Below are positions 11,756-21,739 of a stretch of 64,000 nt of DNA, piece after piece. The stretch is from Isoetes taiwanensis (Eukaryota; Streptophyta; Lycopodiopsida; Isoetales; Isoetaceae): assembly GCA_021234155.1 (NCBI GenBank), contig JAJEKV010000527.1:1-64000 (forward strand), written 5' to 3'. The notes below the pieces were generated by a model. It searched no databases. It saw nothing but the letters and a program-made list of their open reading frames with translations, and was not told the origin of the DNA. Positions within the stretch are counted from its first letter, which is position 1. Each line of letters begins with the position of its first letter. The position numbers were made by a program, and so were the translations under genes.

Positions 11756-13360
11756 TGTGACGGTCCAGGGGAATATACGCCATAAATACGTATATTCCTG
11801 GATCCGTCACTATACAAGTCTATCATTCATAGCCTTGTATACCAAAAACAGGGGGCATGGCCAAGTTATTCCATAACTTAGCCAACCATGGGTTTAGACC
11901 ATTATCCACGTGGCCTTAACCTATTGGGCACCCGCCGCACAGACTCCACCCGATTGATTGCCCATGGCATCCTGGGTGGTTTGGCTCATATAGGCCTAAA
12001 CCCTAACCTAGGCCTCTTTCCGACCTAGCACCTAGAGACTCACCTACTGCGTTCAAAACCCCGTTTCAACATCGTTTGTAGCATAGAGATGCGGCGGCCC
12101 GGCAGGTAGACTTCGTTCTTGGAGCAAGAGTAGCATCACGTGAGTGGGAGACCATGGAGGCACAGGATGCGGAGGGAGAGCTTGGGGAGGCGGTATGTAG
12201 GGTAGTAGTTGTGATAGCCCATCCGGAATTAGTATTCCGGATGTGCTAGTATCTTGTATCTAGAGTAGAGCCATCCTAGAACCCAGTATTCAACATCTTG
12301 AACCCTAATCAATGAACCCTAACCATTAGTTAGATTGTATGATTAGGTTAAGATGTTCTTCTTATGATCATTCTTAGGATATGATGATTATGTGATGTTG
12401 GTTGATCATGTTTGCTCCTCTTGTATTGGGAAGGGGGTAGAGACCTAGAGCCATATGTAGTATGCTCCTAGAGTAGATCCCTTAGTTCCTATTAGTTGCG
12501 GCTTTGTGCATAGGAGCCCACCCGGGCTATTGAGGCTATGATATGACTCAAAGACCGGATAACGGGGCTAGAGGGGAAAGTGGAGGGAGGATCCCCCCGA
12601 GTGGGGGCCGGGGGATCCCATAGTGGGCTAGGCTTATGGTCGGTCACTTCGTGTGGGGCCGAGCATGGGTCCGACACCTCCTGGGGCAATGGTGTTGCCA
12701 CGCCCCCGGGAGGCTGCAAGTGTTGGCTTGGCTCTCGTTTTGGGGGTTCGGGGGTGCTAATGGGTGACGCCCACGATTCTCTAGCCGCCCACGGCACCTC
12801 TAGACCACGGGAAGGGGAGATGCAACCCTTCTGCCTCATCGGACGGGGAGATGCAGCACGGGTAGTCCCGGTGGGTGATGCCATGGGATTGCGTATCCGG
12901 AAGGCTAGAGTCCGTAGAGCACGATCTAGCCCATGCGCAAATGTGAGGGGGCGGATGGAGTGGTCAACCCTAGCCATTGTTCTATGCCGGCCCTCGCCAT
13001 TGCCATGACTTCGATTGCGCTCTATCTTGAGGCCTAGCCGATTAGGTCACCCTCCTTCCGAGTGCCGAGCGGGTAGGAGCTCTCTGTTTTATGGTTTGTG
13101 ATTATCATCTTTGCATTGGTTTATGCGATGCACTACCCTCCGAGGTAGTATTTGTATATGTTTTATGCTAGTTCGGCGTGTTATAAAGCTTTTGTTATAG
13201 GAGCCCAGGGGGAAGGGCGCGCCAAGACACCTTCGTGTTCCCTCCCGCACTAAGAGTCACCTCGAGTGGGGGAAGCGAAGGGCCCATCGCGGTTGTTGAG
13301 CCGGGATGGGGATTTCTGCCGTATACTACTGGTGCCCGTATGTTTAGGGAGGGCGTCACA
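11756..13360 (+). repeat. 5' LTR of the chromovirus
   Basis: 1,605 bases, starting TGTGACG and ending CGTCACA, a 7-bp terminal inverted repeat. It aligns along its length with 23,886-25,526. It is GC-rich in its second half. Long open frames within it (for example 12,492-13,008 on both strands) have no matching counterpart in the other LTR and are not genes. It contains a short CCTAAACCCTAA word. Confidence 0.9.
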
Positions 13361-13361
13361 A

Positions 13362-13372
13362 TGGTATCGAGC
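13362..13372 (+). promoter_or_regulatory. Primer-binding site, initiator-Met tRNA type
   Basis: TGGTATCGAGC one base after the 5' LTR matches the common plant PBS TGGTATCAGAGC with one A missing. Confidence 0.75.
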
Positions 13373-13840
13373 AATGTTCTTGGTTGACCAAGAACTAGCA
13401 TCGACCATAACCATGAAGTAGTCTAACAGGCCTATAGGGGTGTGAAATAAACATTTCCACCATCGAACCGCGAAAATGGGGGAAAAAGTTTCTCCTAGGT
13501 AGTGGGTCAGGACTTAGGTTAAGTGTTAGACGAAGGTTTGAGTGAGTCAAACGCACCTTCTAGTAAATTTGGAGTGAAAATTATGCATCTGCATCAAATT
13601 TCACCTAAAATGGGTCGAAGAATCATGCCAATCGGAGACCCAGTGAAAAAAATGGCTTAAATTCATAAATTGCACTCTGAACCATTAGGAAAAAAATTCG
13701 AAATTCAAGTATAATATCAATTAATATGGATTTAACATATACATTAATAATTAAATAATTACTAAATATCTTGTAATTAATAAGGGGGGCTAATAAATAG
13801 GGGTAATTATGGTAGGAGAATATTCTCAGGGACCCTCCTC

Positions 13841-13849
13841 TTTAAATAT
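13841..13849 (+). promoter_or_regulatory. TATA-like box of the H3-like gene
   Basis: TTTAAATAT lies 100 bases before the MARTKQT start codon. A CT-rich leader (about 13,864-13,920) follows, typical of plant 5' untranslated regions. Function is inferred. Confidence 0.4.
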
Positions 13850-13940
13850 CTCACGACACCTCATTTTTCCCTCCAAACTTTCCTCCACCTTCTCTCTCTT
13901 GACCAAACCCTATCCCCACCCGTTTTCTAGACCGTTAAAT

Positions 13941-15015
13941 ATGGCAAGAACCAAACAAACCTCAGGGAAGCCGGGGGGCCCCACACACTCGATGGCGAAC
14001 CTAGCGGCGGGGCGCCATGTGAAGAAGATCCGGAGCACCTCCAGGCCAAGAAGGGGGGAAGAGGAGCTTCCCCACCAGCGGCGGCGGCGGCGGCACCTAT
14101 CCGCGATGCCGAGAGTAGCCCTCGCGTCGGCGAGAACGCAAAGAACCGGGCGAATCGCCGCCGGGACCCACGACACGAAGTGGAAGAAAGCAGGAGGAAA
14201 AAGCGAGTCAGCCGGTGGGTGGGCGAAGGGCCGGGCCAAGGAAGAAGGACAAGGAAAAAGGTTATTGAGGGCCTTAAGAGAGGGGCCGCAAGGGAGGAAG
14301 AGGGAGCGCTGAGGAGGAGCCGCTGCGGCCCGGAGCCGGAGGACGAAAGAGAAGAAACGACGTCCCCCCCAACCGTCGAATAGAGGAGCCTCCCGGCCGC
14401 AGGAGGAGCACGCGGAAGAAGAGGGAGCAGGGAGGAAGAAGAGCAAGGGGAAGGGCGGACCCAAGACCACCTTACCCAAGAGGGCCGCCACCTAAGGTGG
14501 TAAAAGCGGCACGGGCCGGCCTTCAGAAGGAGGACCGCCTTTACCGGGCGCCACCAAGGCATACCAAGAATACCTTCTCACGGGTGGATCTAGGTATAAC
14601 GATTGGTGCTGCCCGCAGAAAAACGCCCAATAAGACTGGTGGAGGGAGGCCGGCCGCCAAAGAACCACCCTCAAGCCGGGCCGCCACAGCCCGAGAAGCC
14701 CGAAGAAGGTCCACCATGGGCCTAATCCCCAGACACTCCCGTAGTCTTCCAGGAGATTAGACACTTTCAGCGATTGCACTAATCTCGATTAGGAAGGCAC
14801 CTTTTGGAGCGACTCATGCGGGGAGGTGATGCGGCGGTTAGATCCCAGGCTTCAGTGGCGTGTCGCTCACAACTTCGGGGTGTTGCAAGTAGCGGCCGAG
14901 GCCGAGCTCACCCGGTTGTTTGAGGAAGGGAACCTGCGATCGATCCGCCAAGAGGGTGACTTTGATGCCCAAGGATATACACTTGGCGCGTCGCATCCGC
15001 AAGGAATATCCTTGA
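13941..15015 (+). pseudogene. Histone H3-like gene carried by the chromovirus, frameshifted
   Basis: The reading starts at 13,941 with MARTKQTSGKPGG, identical to histone H3 over its first seven residues, followed by NLAAGRHVKKIRS, which resembles the LATKAARK part of the tail. A very basic Arg/Lys/Gly/Glu-rich stretch of roughly 190 residues follows across shifted frames. A second tail-like block, ARRKTPNKTGGGRP, is at about 14,611. The core runs from 14,703 in five blocks and three alternating frames: KKVHHGPNPQT; TPVVFQEIRHFQR (14,735), cf. TVALREIRRFQK; LISIRKAPF (14,779), cf. LLIRKAPF; MRRLDPRLQWRV then VLQVAAEAELTRLFEEGNLR (14,826-14,930), cf. alpha-2; and SAKRVTLMPKDIHLARRIRK (14,941-15,000), the H3 C-terminus. 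Loop 1 has Trp and about one extra residue, a centromeric-H3 trait, while IRKAPF and MPKD are canonical-H3-like. No introns are seen. The full product would be about 350 residues against 135 for H3. The frameshifts may be decay or assembly error. Confidence 0.85.
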
Positions 15016-15673
15016 GGATGCATTTTGTCCAAAGTAATGTAATTATTAAGTCTCCCATAAATATAAAAATTTTGTTGTAAAGTGACGTCAATTTTTGTAT
15101 AAAAATGTGTTTGGGTTGCTCAAATTTTAGTTTAGTTGTAGCCATCATGACGGTAAGCATCCAAATAGAATAATTTAGTAAGAGTACTATAGGCAAATTA
15201 GTCAAATTTCGGCCAAAATAGCCGAAATCGGAAGGCTGTGCGAAAATAGCCTTTCCGCCCTCGACGGAAGGCCCAAATTCGCATAGCCATCCGGTTTCGC
15301 CATGTTTGACCAGATTTTGCCCAATTAGCCCAAGAAAACATCCAAATTAGGTTAGAAAATCCTAATTAAGCATGCTAGGACCTTCAAATTTCCCAAAACT
15401 GTTAATAGAACGCCAAAGGCCCGAAATCTAAGGAAATGCGAAAATAACCTTAAAAGCCCTTGCCCGGAAGGCCCAAATTCGCATAGCCACCCGGTTTCGT
15501 CCGTTTTTGCCTAGAATTACCAATTTTCACCCAACAAACCGCCATGTAGTATTTCTTGCTTTGCTTTGTCTAGAATTGCACTTCATGGTAGCTCATTTGG
15601 ACACCCAGGGCCATAGATTTGGAGTCTTCCCCATCAAGAACCTTTGTGCACGGAACCCGAGGCACCCCTAGTC
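15016..15673 (+). other. Spacer between accessory genes, with a 200-bp-offset direct repeat
   Basis: AT-rich sequence follows the H3-like stop codon and could be its 3' untranslated region. Then a segment at 15,219-15,300 is repeated at 15,418-15,500. The words CGGAAGGCCCAAATTCGCAT and GCATAGCC occur in both, exactly 200 bases apart. No coding sequence is seen. Confidence 0.6.
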
Positions 15674-15682
15674 TATAAAAAG
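15674..15682 (+). promoter_or_regulatory. TATA box of the second accessory ORF
   Basis: TATAAAAAG lies 118 bases before the ATG at 15,792. A CT-rich leader (TCATTTTCTCCCC, then GCTCCTAGCTCTC) fills the gap. This looks like an independent RNA polymerase II promoter inside the retroelement. Confidence 0.5.
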
Positions 15683-15791
15683 GGCCCTCATTTGTCATTT
15701 TCTCCCCATCAGAACTGCTCCTAGCTCTCTTGGCGATTTTCTAGCTCCTTGCTTATTCTCTTTAGCCATTTTTCATACTCCTTACAGCTCA

Positions 15792-16876
15792 ATGGCGCCA
15801 TCAAGCTTTGTCAGATGGTACAATGAGGCAAATCACATCCGTGCATTCCCTGCTGAGCAAGCCTTCCATGTCTTCGATCATCACTTTGACCTTCATGCCA
15901 CCTTGACTAGAACTCCCTACTACACTGATATAATTTGCCAGTATGATCAGCAGGTCTTACCCTGGGAAGTTAGCTTGCCACCTAGGGGAGGGAAATGGGT
16001 TTCTCTAGATTCTCTTGCCCAAGCCATAGGTGGGGGATCCAGGGGCAAGAATAAGCTATGGGATAGAACCAGAAACATGCCAGACTACATGACCTGTAAG
16101 CATCATAGGCATAGGTACGTCTCAAACCAAGCAGCCTTAGCTTTGTTCATGCAGTACAGGGCAGTTAACCAACCAGGAGAGCCGTCAATTCAACCTTTGG
16201 ATTTGGCACCTCGACACTCTCGGCAACCTGAGATAAGCATCCGGGGGGAGATCCGGACCCGGCATACGAACACTACGGCCCCACATGAGACAAGCGTGTG
16301 GCGGATGGAAGCGAGGATTATGAGGAGGAAGAAGAGGAGGGCAAGTTGGGAGATAAGGGAAGCGGGAAAGGATGGGGCCCTAGCTTCGACAAGAGGCCGG
16401 GAGACCGAGCCACCAAGGGGTATCACGGCCCTCACTCAGGTGATCATCGATGGTGAGGAGTACATATTCGCCCGGCGACATCCTCAACCTCCCTATTGTC
16501 AAGAAGAAGGCCCGGGACAAGCCGAACTCCTAAGCCTAATGGCAAAGGAGGCGGGGCTGGCGACTTCATCGACTATGATTATCAAAGAAATTCCAAGGGA
16601 GGTGGCTGGCGACACTCCTATGCGAGGGGATACTATGGAGACATTCAAGCCTACCAACAGATAAGGGCAGATGTACCGCCAGAAGCAACCCATCATCGGA
16701 AAAGGAATTCCGGGGAGATACAAAGCGGGTTGTACAAGCCGGGGAAAGGCCCAAGCTCAAGCCGACCGGTCGCTCTAGAAGCATCGCGGGAAGCACCTGG
16801 TAGCATCAATGGACGGAGCAGCGGCAACAATGTGGAGGGACCACGAAGATCTCGTCGCACTAGATGTTTTCGGTGA
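15792..16876 (+). CDS. Unrecognised accessory ORF of the chromovirus
   Basis: A 290-residue open frame runs 15,792-16,664. Its first ~135 residues look like real protein: MAPSSFVRWYNEANHIRAFP, then FHVFDHHFDLHATL, then a His/Arg-rich YMTCKHHRHRYVSNQAALAL. After about residue 145 the composition changes and an overlapping frame, open to 16,876, looks better: an acidic run in another frame near 16,315-16,340, then GGGAGDFIDYDYQRNSKGGG. So a frameshift near 16,230 is likely. I do not recognise the family. It could be a captured host gene, an extra retroelement ORF, or an extended N-terminal part of gag. It sits between the H3-like gene and gag on the same strand and has its own TATA box and leader. 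Confidence 0.5.
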
Positions 16877-17564
16877 AGCCTTTCCAGGAGGAGAGTACAG
16901 GAACTGCTGGTGGAGGCGGGGATAAGTCACTTAGGTACTATCTCGGTCCTTAGCCAGGGCGGATGGTAGTTCTTCACAAGGAGTTCAGCCCAAGAGGGGG
17001 AAGAATCCGTCAGGCTCCTAATCGCACTCGGGGTTGACAAGACGCTAAGATGGATTATGGAGTAGACCATGTCATCCTCTTCAAGAGATCGGTAGCACTT
17101 CACGCTCTTGACCCAAGGGGGCCACCTCGGGGGCCAGCATGCTTGCCGGTGAGTGGCGGCAGCGCACGAGAACTCCCGGCACCACGGTAGCAAGAGCATT
17201 GGAGGGAGGATCGGCGGCTAGAATCTGCGGGGAGAACATGGGCAAGGGCACAGGATTCAAGAAAATCAAGGACTTTTTCAAGCGACATCGTTGATGGATG
17301 ATTTGGGGTGCTAAGTTAATTAAAATACATTGTAACTCCCTTTTAAGTATTATCATGTAGTTCATTAAGTGTACCCATATATACTAATTAATGTATTACC
17401 ATGATTTTGACTTGTAAATGGAATTTTCATATGATTTCTTTGTACCTAACAACAATTTAATTGTAAGCAAAAATGATCGTTACCTAACCTAATAACATGT
17501 ATTAATGATCAATCCTTGCAGCAAGGAACTCAAGTCGGGGATCTCAAGAGGACCAGACACATAA
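16877..17564 (+). other. Spacer before gag
   Basis: 16,877-17,290 is GC-rich with short open frames and no motif. 17,290-17,510 is AT-rich and could be the 3' untranslated region of the accessory ORF. Confidence 0.4.
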
Positions 17565-18755
17565 TTGGGTACCAAGGAACTGTTTGGCGGGGAACAAGAA
17601 GATGTTGAGCGGGGATATGTCACGAGGCGATCAGCGCAAGGTTGGTGCGAGATGAGGAATCGGATACAACACCTCATCAGCAAGGCGACACCTCTCATGA
17701 ATGCCGCAGGGAAGATGGTCACCCACCTCCACCTTGTTTTAGGGTGGTGGCGAAGTCCCTCGGCCGGAGGAAGGGGGAGGGCAACCAGGGGGCGTCGGGG
17801 ATAGAAGAAGGAAGAGGAGAACCAGGGAGCCCATCATCATCTAGCTCCGGCTCAGCCGGATAGTTCTTCCGGTGAGGACAGCTCCTAGCTCAGAGCCGGT
17901 GACTCACGGCACACCTAAAAGGCAAGGAAAAGGGCAAGAAAGATAGATGATTTACGGAAAAAGGTGGATAGTGCTATGAGCAATGTGTGGAAGACAAGGG
18001 CTTCGGCCGGTTCGGGGGAAAATAGATCGGGCATGGATTTTGAAGCATGGTCGGATGAAATGGAAGAATTTGGCAACTCATATGGTATGAAAGACAAGGA
18101 CATAGGGAAAGTTCTGACTAACCTCATTGGACCGGCAAGGATGCGGTGGAAGGGATATGCTAAATCCAACAATGAAGAGGAACAAGCTGCGGGTTTAAGA
18201 CCTTCAAAAAGGCTTTTCCATAAGCACTATGTGCCAAGGTCTCATACTAGTAGACCGAGATCCAGCATTTTCTGAGGTTGAATCGAGGGGTAGTTTGCTC
18301 GGTGGCTAAGTATCTGAGAAGAATTTATGAGGCTCGGCTGCATGTTCACGGAGTCTCACCGAGAGAGGCAAGAAAGTGGATACTTACATTGAGGGTTGAG
18401 CAGCAATATCAAGAGGCTTGTAAAGAGCAATCAACCCAAGGTCGAGAGCGGGCGAAGATAAAGCTATAAGTTTGGAAGAGGCACCGGCAACTCCAGCCAG
18501 AAGCAGCCCAACCCGGGGTAAAGAGCGAGGCGTATCGGGGACAATATCGGGGTAAGCAATCGGCGACTACACCATCGGAGTCAGTGACAAGGTAAGGATA
18601 AGAGCAAAGCTTTTGGGGGCCAGTAAGCCCGGGAATGCATCGGTGCTCTCTCCGTCTTCGACGATCTGTAGAAGGAAAAGAGACAGAATGCATTGAGAAA
18701 AAGTTATGCTTCAGGTGCTTCGGCCGGGCACGAACACATGATTGTCCATTAGTCA
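17565..18755 (+). pseudogene. Chromovirus gag with zinc knuckle, frameshifted
   Basis: Gag forms the virus-like particle and binds the element RNA. The frames give FEAWSDEMEEFGNSYGMKDK then KVLTNLIGPARMRWKGYAK (about 18,035-18,170), the core of a Ty3-type capsid. FHKHYVPRSHTSRPR comes next. After a frameshift near 18,275 come SVAKYLRRIYEARLHVHGVS and PREARKWILTLRVEQQYQEA. A zinc knuckle LCFRCFGRARTHDC lies at about 18,702-18,745. It keeps three Cys and a His but has AR where GH is expected, possibly an indel. Upstream, 17,565-17,960 is open in pieces (MGTKELFGGEQEDVERGYVT) and is the likely start. Confidence 0.75.
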
Positions 18756-18849
18756 TGCGTATCGGCCTTAGCAGAGCTTATGGATTGGGATTCCCCAGAA
18801 AGCGGATGAAAGGCGGCGACCACCGAGGAGGCCCGGGACTTCATAGATG

Positions 18850-19285
18850 GTGAGTGCCACATATGTGCAAACATTGAGTCGGGGTGATATAAGAGAATCA
18901 CCGATTTGTCATTTGGTGATGGGATCATAGATAGTAAGCCATATGTAGTCCTCATGAATCTGGTAGCTCTCATAATTTTTGCATCTCCTAAATTGGTCTG
19001 CTCTAATGAAGAACAAGGTATTGAAGTCTAAGCCAAGGCCGGTAGCTATGGCAAATGAAGCCATTCTAAGCACACTAAGGGAGGAGGATCACCTTTGACA
19101 TAGACCTTAGTGGGGCTAAGTGGCCGATGGGGGCGAAGTCATGGATATTGGAAGGTATGGCCTTATTGTGGAGATGGAATTCTTGAAGCCATAAAAGCGA
19201 ATTGATTGTGGACCAGGGCGAAGTCACCATGACTAAGAGACGACAACAAGTTGATAGTCAAAGGTAAGAAGCTAGATTCTCCCAT
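18850..19285 (+). pseudogene. Protease region of pol, badly decayed
   Basis: The position between gag and RT and short blocks such as FDIDLSGAKWPMGAKSWILE and ELIVDQGEVTMT suggest the aspartic protease part of the polyprotein. I cannot find a clear DSG or DTG active site. There are many stops. The call is mainly by position. Confidence 0.35.
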
Positions 19286-20054
19286 ATGACATATTTAACA
19301 AAATTTGGACTTATTCAAATCTAATAAATGTACTTCAAGGATGCCATAATAATATTATATGTATTTTTAGCTTTTATTGATTTTAATAATTTGTTTTTAT
19401 CTTTAGATAAAAAATATAATACTTACTAAAAGTTTAAAATTGCTTTCTAAACTAATTATTTCGTTCCATCTATTTAGAATTAAATTTTCATCTAAGATAA
19501 ACTGTATAATTAAAATGCTATTTTTAAAAAATATTTAAAGAAAGTTTTACATTGAAATTAATTAAATGATTACGTTTTATGTTTACTTAAAATATATTTT
19601 TATTTCATCAATAATAAATTATTCAATAGTTATTATTACACTAATAACTTTACATCATTTAATTAATTTCAACCTAAAACCTTCCTTAAAAGTATTTTTA
19701 AAAGTGTAAAAGTTTGTAAATTGTGAAATTCTAATAATAGTTTTAAGTCAATCATTTATCAAACCATCAGATTTTATTTAATTATCATGATTGCTAAATC
19801 TTGAATCTGTTAAATCAATAAAAATTGAAATTTTTATATTCTTGAAATGTCTAATTCTAAATAGATTCAAATAAAAATTAGTTTGGAAAAATCAAGTTTA
19901 TTCTTTGATAACCATTATACTTTTAATTTAAAGATAAACTTATAAAAATTATAACAATCAAGAAGAATCACACAATACATATATTCTTATAATGGCGTTC
20001 TTGAAGTGTTATCTATTAAATCTGAATAAGTCTAAATTTTGTTGAATATGTCAT
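19286..20054. mobile_element. Foldback MITE inserted in chromovirus pol
   Basis: A 769-bp AT-rich block whose two halves are inverted copies. The left end starts ATGACATATTTAACAAAAT and the right end is its near reverse complement. The similarity continues for about 60 bases and recurs in the interior (for example ATTGAAATTAATTAAATGAT at 19,552 against its inverse near 19,655). It is flanked by CCAT on both sides (19,282-19,285 and 20,055-20,058), a probable 4-bp target duplication. It has no coding capacity. It splits protease from RT, so it inserted after the chromovirus. Confidence 0.75.
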
Positions 20055-21190
20055 CCATGCAGTGTATTTCTTTGAAGCAGCTAAGGAAGAGCATAGAAAG
20101 GAATAAAGTGGATTACATCTTGAGGTTGGAATCAGTTGGGCCAGGCAAGCAGGAGGGAAGTGACCCAAAGGGGAATCACTTGCCCAGGCAGATAGCAAGG
20201 CTTATTTCAGAGTTCAAGGATGTATTCCCGGATGAAATCCGGCAGTTGCCACCTTATAGGGGTGTAGAATGTGAGATCACATTGGCTCCAGATGCGAAGC
20301 CTACCAGTAAGGCACCATATAGAATGAGCACCCCGGAATTGATTGAGCTCAAGAAGCAGCTTCAAGAATTGCTAGACCTTGGATTCATAAGGGCAAGTGT
20401 GTCTCCTTTTGGAGCACCTATACTCTTCGTAAAGAAGAAAGACGGGAGCTTAAGAATGTGCATAGACTATCGCCCGACTCAATAAGCGATGATAAAGAAT
20501 AAGTATGCATTCTTGGAAAAGGATGACCTAATGGATCGGCTACAAGGAACAAAGGTATTCTCTAAGATTGATTTGAGATCGGGATACCATCGGATAAGAA
20601 TAAAAGAAGAGGACATCCATAAGGATTGCTTTGAGCGGTATGGTCATTTTTGAGTTCTGAATGCCCTTTGGATTGTCGAACGCTCCATAACATTTATGCG
20701 CCTTTTATGAGCGACATCTTGAGAGACTTCTTGGATGAGTTTGTCATTGTCTTCTTCGACGACATTCTAGTCTGACAAGTCCCTTGAGGAGCATTGTCGA
20801 CATCTCGGGGAAAGTGTTGGAGAAGTTGAGGCGTCATCGGTTGTATGGGAAGCTCTCAAAGTGCCACTTTGCAACAGGCGAGAGTGGAGTATTTGGGACA
20901 TGTGGTAACATCAGGGAATCTCCACGAGATCCATCTAAGATTGAAGCAATAGTTGATTGGCCAGCCCCAAGGAATGTAGCAGAAGTAAGAAGCTTTCTCG
21001 GGTTGGCGGGATACTCTGAAAGTTTCGTGAAGGACTTTGCTAAGTGGGCGTCCCCTTTGTGGGACCTCACTAAGGCCAAGAAGATTAAGGATTGGACTAG
21101 CCATTGGTTAGAAAGTCAAGCTTCCTTCGAGAAGCTTAAAGAGGCCTTGACAACAACGACACGGGTGCTTGTCCTTGGGACCCGGTAAAA
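20055..21190 (+). pseudogene. Chromovirus reverse transcriptase
   Basis: The open block 20,039-20,485 gives [60 protein letters not shown] and YRP, the fingers and palm start of a Ty3/Gypsy RT. A stop follows. In a shifted frame come [20 protein letters not shown] (first catalytic Asp) and HRIRIKEED. The YxDD box reads VFFDDILV at about 20,748, that is FFDD where most relatives have Y(I/V)DD. The thumb/connection follows with LEEHCRHLGKVLEKLRRHRL and APRNVAEVRSFLGLAGYSES. The C-terminal part 20,784-21,188 is open. Several indels break the frame. Confidence 0.85.
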
Positions 21191-21540
21191 GATAAGTTGG
21201 TAGCAGCAGATCAGCAAGATAGCATGAGGGGCGATCTTGATGCAAGAAGGAAGGGTAGTCGCCCTACGACTCAAAGAAGATGAAACGGCCGAAAGCAATA
21301 TTACCCAACCCATGATCGAGCCGCTAGCCATTGTCGGGGCATTGAGGATATGGAGGCATTATTTCGGGAAGGAAGTTCAGTTAGATACCGATCACCGAGC
21401 CTTCAAGTATCTTTTCACCCGACCACTCCTCAACTTAAGGCAAAGGAGGTGGATGGAATTCCTTGAGGAGTATGATTTTGATATTATATATAAGCCCGGT
21501 AAGCTTAATGTTGTATGAGATGCCCTCTCTAGGAGGCCAT
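21191..21540 (+). pseudogene. Chromovirus RNase H
   Basis: The open frame 21,237-21,518 gives PLAIVGALRIWRHYFGKEV, then LDTDHRAFKYLF, then QRRWMEFLEEYDFDIIYKPG, the classic Gypsy RNase H signature. DTDH supplies an active-site Asp. A stop precedes DALSRRPFE, which continues the usual NVVADALSRR motif. The first part (the SDASxxGxGAVL region) is lost in frameshifted sequence at about 21,190-21,240. Confidence 0.85.
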
Positions 21541-21739
21541 TTGAGACAAGGGCCTTATTGTAATGCGATTTCCACTCTTTCAGTGAGTTTGGCAAGAAGA
21601 TTGAGGAGTCCTTGCCAACCGTGTGTTCTTCAAGGAGGTGTGGGAAAGCCTCTCCAAAAAGGAAGCGAGCAGTAACACAAGGAGCCGGGAAGCCTTCAAG
21701 CATTTTAAGAAGGAAGGCAACCTTGTTGTACCCAAGCAT

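Noticed and set aside
12492-13008. Long open frames on both strands in the 5' LTR (161 and 142 codons)
   Set aside because: They lie in GC-rich LTR sequence, overlap each other on opposite strands, and are broken by indels in the 3' LTR. They have no motif.
13910-14562. Minus-strand frames of 193 and 211 codons opposite the H3-like gene
   Set aside because: They are the GC-rich antisense shadow of the Arg/Lys-rich plus-strand tail: low-complexity Leu/Ser/Pro text with no motif.
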